Shown here: positions 55,395-64,000 of the stretch, piece by piece
Layout of the letters: every line of letters begins with the position of its first letter
Numbering within the stretch: the first letter of the stretch is position 1
Assembly (NCBI GenBank): GCA_038093515.1
Contig: JBBPSI010000101.1
Span: 25,850 to 89,849, forward strand
DNA length: 64,000 bases
Direction: 5' to 3'
Source: Butyriboletus loyo
Lineage: Eukaryota; Basidiomycota; Agaricomycetes; Boletales; Boletaceae
Position numbers and translations under genes: made by a program
Notes under the pieces: model-generated
The model's input: the letters and a program-made list of their open reading frames with translations, nothing else
Told to the model about the DNA's origin: nothing
Database searches by the model: none

Positions 55395-56211
55395 TTACCC
55401 CCTTCCCATGGTGGAGACTCCGACTCCACAACCTGAAAGCTTCCTTCACTGAGACTCCCCCTCGTTGACATCGTAGTCGTAAGCATCATTGGCATTGAAA
55501 TCTGCCCAGACGTCGTCCCGAAATGTGCAGTTGGCGACTGTTACGGTAGTGGTATACTTTTTCCATCCACTACCTCTTGGACTACTTCACTCGCCTAGTC
55601 TTTTACTAGTGCCCTTTGAGCGGTACGAGCTGCTCTAGCTTAGTCATCCTTTCTCGCACACGGACGCGCTTTCTTTCATACTCCAGAACTCTCTGGAATA
55701 TTCCTTCCTCATTTGTAGTTTCCTTCTCGCGACTCGATTGGGAACTTGGTCTGTGCGCAGACCCCAGTAGTATAAAGACCTGGTCTTTACACCATGTACA
55801 GTATCTAGTTCTACGCAGCAATCTGCTAGCAATTAGTTCATTTCCAGACTCTTAGTGTGCGCACTAAGACATAGTCTGAGACTTCGCCCAGAATCGCCTC
55901 CCGAGTCTCGAGGCCACTCCAGAGTGCCTCCTCGCTGTTCTGATTGTTAGCGCCCAGCGTAACAGCGACGATGTGGCCAATGGCACCGCAGAGGCCGCAT
56001 ACCCGTTCTGGGCAAAATTCCTGAATATGACCTGGGGCAATGCGGTGGCAGAAGGGACACGTGTAGTTGGGGCACTCCCTACGAAAGTGGCCGACGGTGC
56101 CGCATTTGAAGCAAAGTTGCAGGTGGACGAGGCGAGGTCGAGCAGGGTGAGGGCTGCCGACAGGGGATCTGTTGTTGAGGACGATGGGGGCATCACGAGT
56201 CCCATGATTGG
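55395..56211 (-). mobile_element. Zinc-knuckle gag fragment of a non-autonomous LTR element
   Basis: Reverse-strand coding region interrupted by a solo LTR. Reading 56211 to 55970 and then 55538 to 55446 gives one open frame with three zinc knuckles: CFKCGTVGHFRREC, CPFCHRIAPGHIQEFC and CGLCGAIGHIVANC, then an acidic tail ending GESQ and TGA. Between the stop and the LTR at 55394 there is only about 50 bp ending in a purine tract. No protease, RT or integrase follows, so the element is gag-only at this end, like TR-GAG elements that borrow enzymes from relatives. The 5' end is removed by the LTR at 56212. A captured host CCHC gene is the alternative. Confidence 0.65.
55539..55964 (+). repeat. 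Solo family 2 LTR (b)
   Basis: TGTTACGGTAGTGG to CCAGCGTAACA, 426 bp, with target duplication GCGAC at 55534-55538 and 55965-55969. Removing it and one GCGAC restores the third zinc knuckle exactly. Confidence 0.9.
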
Positions 56212-56638
56212 TGTTACGGTAGTGGTATACTTTTTCCATCCACTACCACTTGGACTACTTCATTCGCCTAGCTTACTGCTAGTTCCCTTTGAACGGTACC
56301 AACCGTTCTAGCTTAGTCATCACTTCCCGCGCACGGACGCACTTTCCCTCACACTCCGGAGTCTTCTGGAATGTTCCTTCCGTATTCGTACTTTCCTTCT
56401 CGCGTCTCGATTAGGAACACGGTCTGTGCGCAGACCCCAGTAGTATAAAGGCTCGGCCTTTCCACCATGTACTTTATCTAGTTCTACGCAGCTTCCTGCT
56501 AGCAATTAGTATCACTTCCAGACTCTTAGTGTGCGCACTAAGACATAGTCTGAGACCCAGCTCAGAAACGCTTAACGAGTCTCGAGGCCACTCCAGAGTG
56601 CCTCCTCGCTGTTCAATTGTTAGCGCCCAGCGTAACAA
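56212..56638 (+). repeat. Family 2 LTR (c), 5' LTR of copy E2
   Basis: TGTTACGGTAGTGG to GCGCCCAGCGTAACA, followed by the element leader AAAGAACTAGATCTTC. CG sites are well kept compared with the old copy at 51.4 kb. It contains a CAGTAGTATAAAGG TATA-type box. Confidence 0.88.
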
Positions 56639-56943
56639 AAGAACTAGATCTTCCACTCGCTTCTGCTCTTCAGCAGTAAAGCCGCCCCACCCTCGCCCAA
56701 CATTTCCATCCAACGTCCCAGACGCGTCGGTCGTTCTTTCCGTGTTCCCTCTCCCGAACCGGAACCCATCGTCGTCGACAACCCATCGCCGCCACACTCT
56801 CCCGCCCCGCCAAACCCTGAACCCCAGTTTTCCCCTCTACCCCCAGACCCCGAACCCTCTCAACCTGAGGACCAGGGTCAAGGGCAGGAAAAGCAGACGG
56901 AACCCAGTTACGGCGATTATCAAAGCGTTGGTTTCGGAATTGG

Positions 56944-57379
56944 TAAAGTCGAGCAGGCGCACCGAGGGCAACGAAGGATGCAAGGGTAAACCTATCAGTG
57001 GAAAGACTCACTGATAATACGAGAGTGAGAGTATCGCAAACAGAGTATAAGGAGCAAGGCTCAACTTAGAGATATTGCAGTAGTGATGATAGAACTGAAA
57101 GATCTAGAGAAAAGCGACAAGCCATAAGGGCTGTCTTATATACAGTACATGAGTGTTTGTACTTATGTTCTGTATAGTACCTTTATAAGGTATAGTATGA
57201 AATACATGACGATATGATAGAGATAAGAGATAAGACTAAGCATATCGTCCAATAGCATAATAAGAGCTATTTGTAATGTGATAAGCGTGACTAGGTCTAG
57301 ACAATGATGTCATATAGACCAGTCTAGAAACGTAGTGGCTGTAAGTGAAATACAGAAATAGAACACTACCGTTTCAACA
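56944..57379. repeat. AT-rich insert within E2 leader/gag N-terminus
   Basis: A 436-bp AT-rich block bounded by AATTGG on both sides (56938-56943 and 57379-57384). Its first 100 bp recur at 49185-49297. Its right end reads CGGTAG-like in reverse (TGTTGAAACGGTAGTG), which recalls an LTR terminus. It could be a solo LTR of a third family; ends and orientation are uncertain. Confidence 0.45.
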
Positions 57380-57483
57380 ATTGGCTTGACAGAACCCCCC
57401 ACGTCTCCCCACACAACTCCCGCTCTCCCTCTCCACCGTATTTCCCTCCCGCAGATCCCTCTGACGACGAAGACGACAACGAG

Positions 57484-58479
57484 ATGTCTGACAAAGGAAA
57501 GATCGTCCCAAAGGACTTCTCAGGCCTCAATGAGGACGCCTCGCGATGGCTCCTCGCCATGCGCACATACTTCGCTGCCAACCAGACCGCGTTCCCCGAC
57601 GATGAGTCAAAAATCAATGCCCTCCTCATGAAAATGAGCGAAGGGAAAGGCAAGACGTTCTCCGAAGGCTGGATGGGCCTTCTCCTAGATGGAAACCCTA
57701 CTCCACGACAAAGGGAGTTCACCACCGTCTGCGAAGACTTCCACAGAGTCTTCCACCCCTTCGACGTAGGAGAAAGCGCCCGCATCGACCTAGGAAACTT
57801 GAACCAGAACAGAGCCAACAAGAAGGACGGCTACGACACATACGTCACCGAGTTCCAGCTCCTCGCCGCCAAGTCCGGAATCATAGATGAGAAGGCGCTC
57901 ATCGAGTGGTTCATTCGCGGTCTCGACCCCCGCCTCGCCGAGTCTGTCCTCTCGTGCGAGAAGCCCCCTACCACGCTTGCCGGATGGGCAGAGAAAACAT
58001 CCGCATTCCATGCGCAGCACAAGCGCATTGACGACCTCCGCGCAGGGAAGCGCTACATCCCCACGTTCTCCTCCTCCTCCAAACCCTCGTCCAACAGAAG
58101 GGACCCCAATGCCATGGACGTTGACGCCGTCCGACTTACTCCCGTACAACGCGCGGAGTACATGAAGCAGAACAAATGCTTCATTTGCCACCAAGTCGGC
58201 TGTCGTTCGACCAACCATCCTCGCCCCCCACGCAACGGACAGAACTCCCGAGGACCACCCCCTCGTCCCCCTCGCAACCCTCAGCGCACACGCGCCGCCG
58301 TCGTCACGCAACCAGAGTCAAAGCCCTCCCCACTCGTCGACTACTTGTCCGAGTTGAAAGGTCGAGGCACACAACAAGAAGATGTCTTGAACGTCCTCAA
58401 GGCATGCTTCAATGAAGATGAAGAAAAGCTGCCCGTCGCAGCAACCAAGGTGGCCGAAGAATGGCCAAAGGATTTTTAG
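57484..58479 (+). CDS. Gag of Ty3/Gypsy copy E2
   Basis: 331-residue capsid/nucleocapsid protein: [12 protein letters not shown] start, gag core with [24 protein letters not shown] and [14 protein letters not shown], and a C-terminal zinc knuckle [14 protein letters not shown]. The ligand order is C-C-C-H rather than the usual C-C-H-C with the same spacing. It ends in GGATTTTTAG; the pol frame overlaps by 19 nt in the -1 phase. In the old copy E1 the same knuckle order and the same ending are kept. Confidence 0.88.
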   Translation: MSDKGKIVPKDFSGLNEDASRWLLAMRTYFAANQTAFPDDESKINALLMKMSEGKGKTFSEGWMGLLLDGNPTPRQREFTTVCEDFHRVFHPFDVGESARIDLGNLNQNRANKKDGYDTYVTEFQLLAAKSGIIDEKALIEWFIRGLDPRLAESVLSCEKPPTTLAGWAEKTSAFHAQHKRIDDLRAGKRYIPTFSSSSKPSSNRRDPNAMDVDAVRLTPVQRAEYMKQNKCFICHQVGCRSTNHPRPPRNGQNSRGPPPRPPRNPQRTRAAVVTQPESKPSPLVDYLSELKGRGTQQEDVLNVLKACFNEDEEKLPVAATKVAEEWPKDF

Positions 58480-59465
58480 AAAGGAGGGAAGTTTCGACGT
58501 CTTCGCCTCCTCATGTAATCGCCCCTGTAGTTTTATCAAACCCAAATGCGCAATCTATTCGAATCCCAGTCTCATTATTCGCGCATAAAGGGGGACAAAT
58601 CGTCGACACATTCGCCCTGGTGGACAGCGGCGCAAGCGGATGCTTCATAGATCGCGATCTAGTGAAGCGAAAGAAACTGCCGATGGAACGGCTACCCAAG
58701 CCACTAAGTGCCCAAAACGTGGACGGGTCAAACAACCAAGGAGGAGTCATCAGATATAAAGTCAACATCTCCATCAGGATTGGAGAAACCGAGGAGGAAC
58801 GGAGCTTCCTAGTCCTCAACATCGGAAAAGAAAACATGATCTTGGGATTGCCGTGGCTACGAGAAGCCAACCCGGTAATAGATTGGGCCACTGGCCATAT
58901 CGATCTCCCAGATCAAATCAAGAAGCCCCGACACGACTCCCCTCGGGCAATCGCGCAACGGTACCTGGTACGGTACCTTGACTTGGACCCAGACTCCAAG
59001 ATCGCCAAGCTCTGGAAGAAGCGAGTAGACGCTTCAGCAAGGGACGCCTACCCTGTCCGAAAGGCAACCATCGCGACTGAGATCGCCGCTCAGGCCGTCA
59101 AGGAGAAAGCAGTCCTCCCTACCCCGTTTGCCGCCTTTGCAGACGTTTTTGACAAAAAGAACACCGAGGAACTTCCCCCATCCCGATCGTTCGACCACGC
59201 CATAGACCTTGACAAAGACTTCGTACCTAAAGTCGCTAAAGTCTATCCTCTGAACCCGAAGGAATCAGAGGCATGTAAGGCGTTCGTCGAAGAACACCTC
59301 AAGTCAGGGAAGATTACTCCCTCCAAGTCCCCTCAGGCAGCCCCCTTCTTCTTCGTATCAAAGAAGGATGGCTCGCTACGCCCCTGTCAGGACTATAGGT
59401 ACCTGAACTCGCACACCGTCAAAAACGCCTACCCTCTCCCTCTCATCTCCGACCTCGTCGATCGC
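58461..59465 (+). CDS. Pol (protease-RT start) of copy E2, truncated
   Basis: Aspartic protease with active site [12 protein letters not shown] and the partner motif MILGLPWL, a linker, then the RT N-terminus ([35 protein letters not shown]). An ATG at 58461 exists, but the frame could also be entered by -1 slippage at GGATTTTTAG. The element sequence ends at 59465. The open frame continues by chance into the LTR up to 59636, so the last 57 residues are LTR-derived. Confidence 0.85.
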
Positions 59466-59985
59466 TGTTGCGAGGCAACGCGCAGTCGAATGCTAGCACG
59501 TAGTACCCTTTCACACGAGGTCCCACTACAGTTGCAGGTCTACACAAAGACCTGGCAAGATGGAATCAAGGAGCTTCAACTTAATCCTCAACTGTTGCCA
59601 GCGAATAGACAAGTGGTTAAAACTAGGGAATCCTAGTCTAACCACGAGCCTTTATATATTGTACAGAAGTGCGCACAGACCATGCTGTGCGTGAGATGAA
59701 CTACTATACATGGATAGACTAAAGAAGAGAAGCGCAACGGTGATTAACCACACGAGGCGCGGGGATCAAAAAGAAGAGAAGTAAACGGAGATTAAATACA
59801 TGTGTCGTGACGTCATAGAGTCTAGGCCTGGTCTAGGCCATGACATCATATGCTTAGTCAGCAATGGATCACATGTAAGTTCCCACGATCACGTGCGCTA
59901 TGTCACGTGACCTTTGAAGTTGAAAACGACTAAGTCCGAATTGAAAGTGTACGGAGTGTACGAATAAAATGTTATGATTATAACA
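59466..59985 (-). repeat. Family 1 LTR, reverse
   Basis: Read in reverse it starts TGTTATAATCATAACA and ends GTTGCCTCGCAACA. The 20 bp to its right are, in reverse, CGAGTCCTAGAGGGGGGAAG, a polypurine tract touching the LTR start. It is thus the 3' LTR of a reverse-oriented family 1 element, of which only this tract remains. No matching target duplication is seen. Confidence 0.85.
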
Positions 59986-60007
59986 CTTCCCCCCCTCTAG
60001 GACTCGT

Positions 60008-60434
60008 TGTTACGCTGGGCGCTAACAACTAGAACAGCGAGGAGGCACTCTGGAGTGGCCTCAAGACTCTTAAAGCGTTTCTGAGCTGGGTCTCAGACTA
60101 TGTCTTAGTGCACACACTAAGAGTCTGGAGTGAAACTAATTGCTAGCAGGTTACTGCGTAGAACTAGATAATGTACATGGTGGAAAGGCGAAGCCTTTAT
60201 ACTACAGAAGTCTGCGCACAGACCATGTCCCTAATCGAGTCGCGAGAAGGGAAGTTACATATACGGAAGGAATACTCTAGAAGATTCCGGAGTATGAGAG
60301 AAAGCGCGTCCGTGCGCGAGAAGTGATGACTAAGCTAGAGCGGCTCGTACCGCTCAACGGGCACTAGCAAAAGGCTAGGCGAGTGAAGTAGTCCCAACGG
60401 TAATGGAGAGAAAAAGTATACCACTACCGTAACA
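60008..60434 (-). repeat. Family 2 LTR (d), reverse
   Basis: Reverse copy of the LTRs at 55.5 and 56.2 kb. It cuts off the polypurine tract of the reverse family 1 element on its left and touches a forward family 1 LTR on its right with one base between. No target duplication is visible. Confidence 0.85.
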
Positions 60435-60435
60435 T

Positions 60436-60955
60436 TGTTATAATCATAACATTTTATTCGTACACTTCGTACACTTTCAATTCGGACTTAGTCGTTTTTA
60501 CTTTCAAAGATCACGTGACATAGCGCACGTGATCGTGGGAACTTACATGTGATCCATTGCTGACTAAGCATATGATGTCATGGCCTAGACCAGGCCTAGA
60601 CTCTATGACGTCACGACACATGTATTTAATCTCCGTTTACTTCTCTTCTTTATGATCCCCGCGCCTCGTGTGGTTAATCACCGCTGCGCTTCTCTTCTTT
60701 AGTCTATCCATGTATAGTAGTTCATCTCACGCACAGCATGGTCTGTGCGCACTTCTGTACAATATATAAAGGCTCGTGGTTAGACTAGGATTCCCTAGTT
60801 TTAACCACTTGTCTATTCGCTGGCAACAGTTGAGGATTAAGTTGAGACTCCTTGATCACATCTTGCCAGGTCTTTGTGTAGACCTGCAACTGTCGTTGGA
60901 CCGCTTGTGAAAGGGTACTACGTGCTAGCATTCGACTGCGCGTTGCCTCGCAACA
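60436..60955 (+). repeat. Family 1 LTR, 5' LTR of copy E3
   Basis: TGTTATAATCATAACA to GCCTCGCAACA. The TATA-type ATATATAAAGG is at about 60763-60773. It contains CACGTG twice (about 60511 and 60529; the second is CACGTG in GCGCACGTGATC) and a CRE-like TGACGTCA at 60606-60613. CG sites are intact, so this is a young copy. Confidence 0.88.
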
Positions 60956-61738
60956 CTTGGTTAAAACTTCAGATACACACCCGGTCCCCAGGGTAGGGGT
61001 AGCGTGCTTGTCGGCGATTGGCCAATAGCGTACCCGTCTCGTTTCTCCCTATCCCGCACTTCCAGTAGGCCTCCACTTGACGGAGCAGAATTTCCCTCTT
61101 ACGGGATAACCCGGTGCTCAGGGTTTAGAGCCGCTACTGCACGTTCCGCAGTTTTCATTTCGGATTGCCCCCGCCGCTTTTAGGGGAACCCCTTGGAAGG
61201 GTAGATTTTGTGTCTCAAAGTAATTACCTGTAAAACCTTCATTCTCCGTCGCTCCCTTGGAGTTGATAGTCTGCGCTAGGGTCGTGCCTAGTTTGCAAAG
61301 AGCGACTTCGGGACCCCCAAATCCCGTTGGCTGAGCTATTCCCAAAATCGTAGTCCCTGTGGTAACACGGGAGGTAGAACCGGAAAACTTTTCAAAATTT
61401 GTCAATTAGTCGTAAAAAAGTTTTTACCCGTAACCGTCCATTACCGGACTAAACTTCGTCGGAGATACTACCTCCGGTCGAAAAAATATTTTCTACGTTC
61501 TACTTGTTGTAGAGTCCCCCAGAGTCACCTTGGAAGATAGGAGACAGTAAGGGTCTTTATACCTCGTAGCTTTCTTTTCTTGTTTTTTGCCGAAGAAGCC
61601 GGTTCAGCCGAAGAAAAAGGTTGCCGAAGAAGATTCAAGAATCACCCCTTTCCCTCCGCCCCCAACTTCTTTTAATTACCAATTACCAAACTGGGTTCCG
61701 AGTACTCTACGGACTTCCCAGACGACGACCAAAAAAGG
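60956..61738 (+). other. 5' leader of Ty3/Gypsy copy E3
   Basis: About 780 bp between LTR and gag. The TTGGTTAAAAC just after the LTR is the expected primer-binding position; the tRNA was not identified. No protein family seen in the frames of this stretch. Confidence 0.6.
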
Positions 61739-62950
61739 ATGTCCGATCCCGGTCCGTCTTACGCCCCTGCTCCCTCCGACTATGTCCCTGCCGCCCCCTC
61801 CTACGACGATCAGACCCTGCGCGCCCTCTTCGCGCAGTGGTTGGAAAAGGATACCCAAGGAGGAATTTCAAAGAAGGTTGCTGATCCCGGAGAATGGGAC
61901 GGCGACAGAGAAAAGTTCCACCACTGGTGGACTTCCCTCAAAGTCTGGGTGTCCGTCAACACCTGGAAAACAGACAAGCTCCGGACGGTCGCGGTTCTTA
62001 GCCGCATCAAAGGCAAAGGCCAAGACTTTTCTCAGCTGGTCTTGGAAGATTATGTCACGGAAGAGGAGAAGTACATAGATCCTCTCGACAGGTCCAAGGG
62101 AAGGAAAAAGGACTTGGCATGGCCGGAATGGGAATACCTCCAGGCCCTGATCCGAGGACATTTCCAAATCGACGTCCTCGCCCACCAAGCCTTAAGAAAG
62201 TTGGCCGCCCTCACCCAAGGCCAAACTCAAATCGACACCTTCTTAGAAAGGTTCAAAGTCCTTTATCGGCAATCCGAGTGTGAACCAAAACACGCCATAG
62301 AGCTCCTAAAGCGAGCTGTCAAATATGAGATTTACAAACAAGTATTTCTCTCATGCTCGGAAGACGTGTTAGAGGACTTCAACAATTTGGTTGAGGAGTT
62401 CCGAAGGACAGGAAGGTCCTTCGAACAAATGTACGCAGAAAGGGGTACGGGGCAAGCGCGGCAATGGAGGCCGTATTCCCAACAGCCCCAACGAGGTTAC
62501 CCGCCTCCTAAAGGACCTCCTCCCGGCTTTACACCAGTCGGAACTCAACCGGGCCGCGGAGCCCCAATGGACTTATCCGCACAGCAATCTGGCCCTGAAA
62601 CCAGAACGTGTTTCGGCTGCGGGCAGGCCGGACACATCCGCCCCAATTGCCCTCAAAACCCAAACCGACGGGATAAAGCCGGTACCACTCCTCGCCCGAA
62701 AGTAAGGCAGCAGTGGATCCAGCAACCCGACGGAACCTATGTCCATGGATGGGTTCAAGTCAATGCCGCGGAGGTAACCCCTCCAAATTCTTCATATCAG
62801 TCAAGGCCGTTACCGGCACCACCAGCGGTTGGAGCACCGCAACAAGAAGTTTCCCAGCGCGCCGCGTACATGGGAGACGACGCCCGAGCTTACTGGGCAG
62901 ATGTCTTCGCTTGCGAAGCAAAGGAAAAGGCCTCGCGGTCTTTAAAATGA
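61739..62950 (+). CDS. Gag of Ty3/Gypsy copy E3
   Basis: 403-residue gag of a different family from E1/E2. N-terminal Pro/Asp-rich part, a capsid-like helical domain (residues about 30-240: WWTSLKVWVSVNTW, ALRKLAALTQGQTQID, LVEEFRRTGRSFEQMY), and a canonical CCHC zinc knuckle CFGCGQAGHIRPNC near residue 290. It is fully open with good CG content. Its stop codon TGA (62948-62950) overlaps the ATG of pol in ATGA. ATG at 61739 is assumed; a purine-rich stretch upstream (CCAAAAAAGG) could be part of a longer frame. Confidence 0.88.
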   Translation: MSDPGPSYAPAPSDYVPAAPSYDDQTLRALFAQWLEKDTQGGISKKVADPGEWDGDREKFHHWWTSLKVWVSVNTWKTDKLRTVAVLSRIKGKGQDFSQLVLEDYVTEEEKYIDPLDRSKGRKKDLAWPEWEYLQALIRGHFQIDVLAHQALRKLAALTQGQTQIDTFLERFKVLYRQSECEPKHAIELLKRAVKYEIYKQVFLSCSEDVLEDFNNLVEEFRRTGRSFEQMYAERGTGQARQWRPYSQQPQRGYPPPKGPPPGFTPVGTQPGRGAPMDLSAQQSGPETRTCFGCGQAGHIRPNCPQNPNRRDKAGTTPRPKVRQQWIQQPDGTYVHGWVQVNAAEVTPPNSSYQSRPLPAPPAVGAPQQEVSQRAAYMGDDARAYWADVFACEAKEKASRSLK

Positions 62951-64000
62951 AAAAGTCTTCTAGTGTAGGGGTACCTAGGGGACAGAACAATATTTCTTCT
63001 TTAAATTCTTTTTCAAATTCTTTCTCTGCCCTATCTACATTTGTGGACTATTCCGTAGACACAGATGAACTTTCTTACGTACCATCTGAATCTAAACTTT
63101 CGATTGGATCGGTATTCGCGAATTCGTCTTCGGATGTAAGCGTGGATGTTCCCGGTTTGATTGATTGTAAGGAGGACGAATTTCTTGACTCTTGTATCAA
63201 ATCGAATGAACTATCTATTGAAAAACTCGAAAGAGCGTCTCCTAACGGGAGCGCGGCGCACAAAAGCGTGCTTAATTCTCTTTTGAGACAAATGAAAACT
63301 AGATCCCCGATTTCATCTCCCTCTTCTTCTAATTATAAATCCCCTAAATCTTCTTTAATGTTTGGTGGAGATTACTCCCCGGTGGTGAAAATCACCTACC
63401 AGTCAAACGCTACTTGGCGAACTCGTTCGCTTAAAGCTTTGCTGGATACGGGAGCGGTCAATACCTTCATTGACAAAAACTATTGTGATACGAGAAAAAT
63501 AGACACTGTACCATTAGAACGTTCTATGGAGGTCATCAATGCCGACGGCTCTAAAGGAGCAATAGGTCGCATTACGCACAAGGCCTACCTATTTATGGAA
63601 ATTGATGGGCACCACGAATCGATTGAGGCTTACGTCTCTCTTCTTGGTTCTCATCAAATGATTATTGGTTACGACTGGTTTGCACGTCATAACCCAGACA
63701 TTGATTGGCGTTTCAAAACCATTAAATTTAATCATTGTTCACCTTACTGTAGTGTTATCAGAGACTCTATTTCATCTTCGAACATTACTTCTTGCTGTAC
63801 GATAGAACCAGAGGTTGCCGGAAAGGTACCCGAGGTTTACCACGATTATTTAGACGTATTTTCCGAGGACGAGGCAGCAAGAATGCCTGAAAGGAAACCA
63901 TGGGATCACGCAATAGATCTCAAACCCGATTTTGTACCAAAAAAGGGTCGCGTTATCCCAATGTCCGAAGAAGAACAGGAGCAAATCCGAGGTTTTGTGG
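62947..64000 (+). CDS. Pol of Ty3/Gypsy copy E3, runs off window
   Basis: Opens at the ATG that overlaps the gag stop and stays open to the end of the window (351 codons). A Ser-rich N-terminus leads to the aspartic protease (ALLDTGAVNTFID, partner motif MIIGYDWF), then the start of RT-region sequence (DYLDVFSEDEAARMPERK, HAIDLKPDFVPK). RT, RNase H and integrase would lie beyond 64000. Together with the intact LTR this looks like a recently active element. Confidence 0.88.
   Translation, partial: MKKSSSVGVPRGQNNISSLNSFSNSFSALSTFVDYSVDTDELSYVPSESKLSIGSVFANSSSDVSVDVPGLIDCKEDEFLDSCIKSNELSIEKLERASPNGSAAHKSVLNSLLRQMKTRSPISSPSSSNYKSPKSSLMFGGDYSPVVKITYQSNATWRTRSLKALLDTGAVNTFIDKNYCDTRKIDTVPLERSMEVINADGSKGAIGRITHKAYLFMEIDGHHESIEAYVSLLGSHQMIIGYDWFARHNPDIDWRFKTIKFNHCSPYCSVIRDSISSSNITSCCTIEPEVAGKVPEVYHDYLDVFSEDEAARMPERKPWDHAIDLKPDFVPKKGRVIPMSEEEQEQIRGFV

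Larger units (their letters stand above)
56639..59465 (+). mobile_element. Younger Ty3/Gypsy element (copy E2), 3' truncated
   Basis: Same family as E1 but with coding frames open. Order: leader, an AT-rich insert (56944-57379), gag, then protease and the first part of RT. It stops inside RT after [14 protein letters not shown], where a reverse family 1 LTR begins at 59466. RNase H and integrase are missing. Confidence 0.88.

Noticed and set aside
59466..59636. C-terminal extension of the E2 pol frame
   Set aside because: This part is reverse LTR sequence read through by chance after truncation.
61118..61405. 95-codon minus-strand frame in the E3 leader
   Set aside because: It lies in an untranslated retroelement leader, opposite the direction of the element, with no family.
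1..64000. CRISPR arrays, operons, ribosome-binding sites
   Set aside because: Intron-rich eukaryotic DNA; no spaced direct repeats of CRISPR type. The only short-spaced repeats are the 10-bp tandem repeat and microsatellites.

Overview
The window reads as nuclear DNA of a filamentous basidiomycete, most likely an Agaricomycete. Genes are split by many 45-75 bp GT-AG introns, there is a class I hydrophobin family, and the protein families (PL14-like lyase, DOPA 4,5-dioxygenase family, basidiomycete P450, Ty3/Gypsy elements) fit that group. Most exon models below were built by hand from splice motifs. In all models given as intact, exon lengths add up to whole codons and the joined frame matches the family. 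Species cannot be named from the sequence.

Layout. 1-3.3 kb: no intact gene; two hydrophobin pieces in opposite orientation. 3.4-7.1 kb: ATG15-type autophagic lipase (-) and a secreted PL14-like polysaccharide lyase (+). 7.9-17.3 kb: a tandem array of hydrophobin units on the minus strand, with three intact genes (8091-8576, 12287-12761, 16151-16628), one pseudogene (14727-15200) and a truncated relic near 10.7 kb. Each unit also carries a conserved upstream arm. A decayed PL14 3' end at 17.64-17.80 kb suggests the duplicated block once included the lyase gene. 17.9-24.4 kb: ALG2 mannosyltransferase (-), a small conserved-looking protein (-), an empty stretch, then an alpha/beta hydrolase (+). 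24.9-27.2 kb: a P450 pseudogene. 29-33.3 kb: UbiA-type prenyltransferase (5' end unresolved), an F-box/LRR-like protein, and a DOPA dioxygenase-family gene. 35.5-38.7 kb: glutamate 5-kinase (PRO1) and ribose-phosphate pyrophosphokinase (PRS), head to tail and 86 bp apart. 41.4-47.6 kb: a tandem pair of MUP1/LAT-type amino acid permease genes; the first is a pseudogene and the second is intact with 18 exons.

48.6-64 kb is a nest of transposable elements: solo LTRs, a Tc1/mariner element invaded by an LTR, an old CpG-depleted Ty3/Gypsy copy, a gag-only zinc-knuckle element disrupted by a solo LTR, a younger truncated Ty3/Gypsy copy, and the 5' part of a third, apparently intact Ty3/Gypsy element that runs off the window.

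The genes serve mostly separate roles: cell-surface coat (hydrophobins), polysaccharide breakdown, N-glycan assembly (ALG2), autophagy (ATG15), proline synthesis (PRO1), PRPP supply (PRS) and amino acid uptake. The points most worth a second look are the birth-and-death hydrophobin array, three GC-AG introns and a 5-nt microexon, the perfect 20-bp hairpin at 35.0 kb, the long inverted repeat at 39.5-40.5 kb, the non-autonomous zinc-knuckle LTR element, and the two different gag-pol coupling solutions in neighbouring retroelements.
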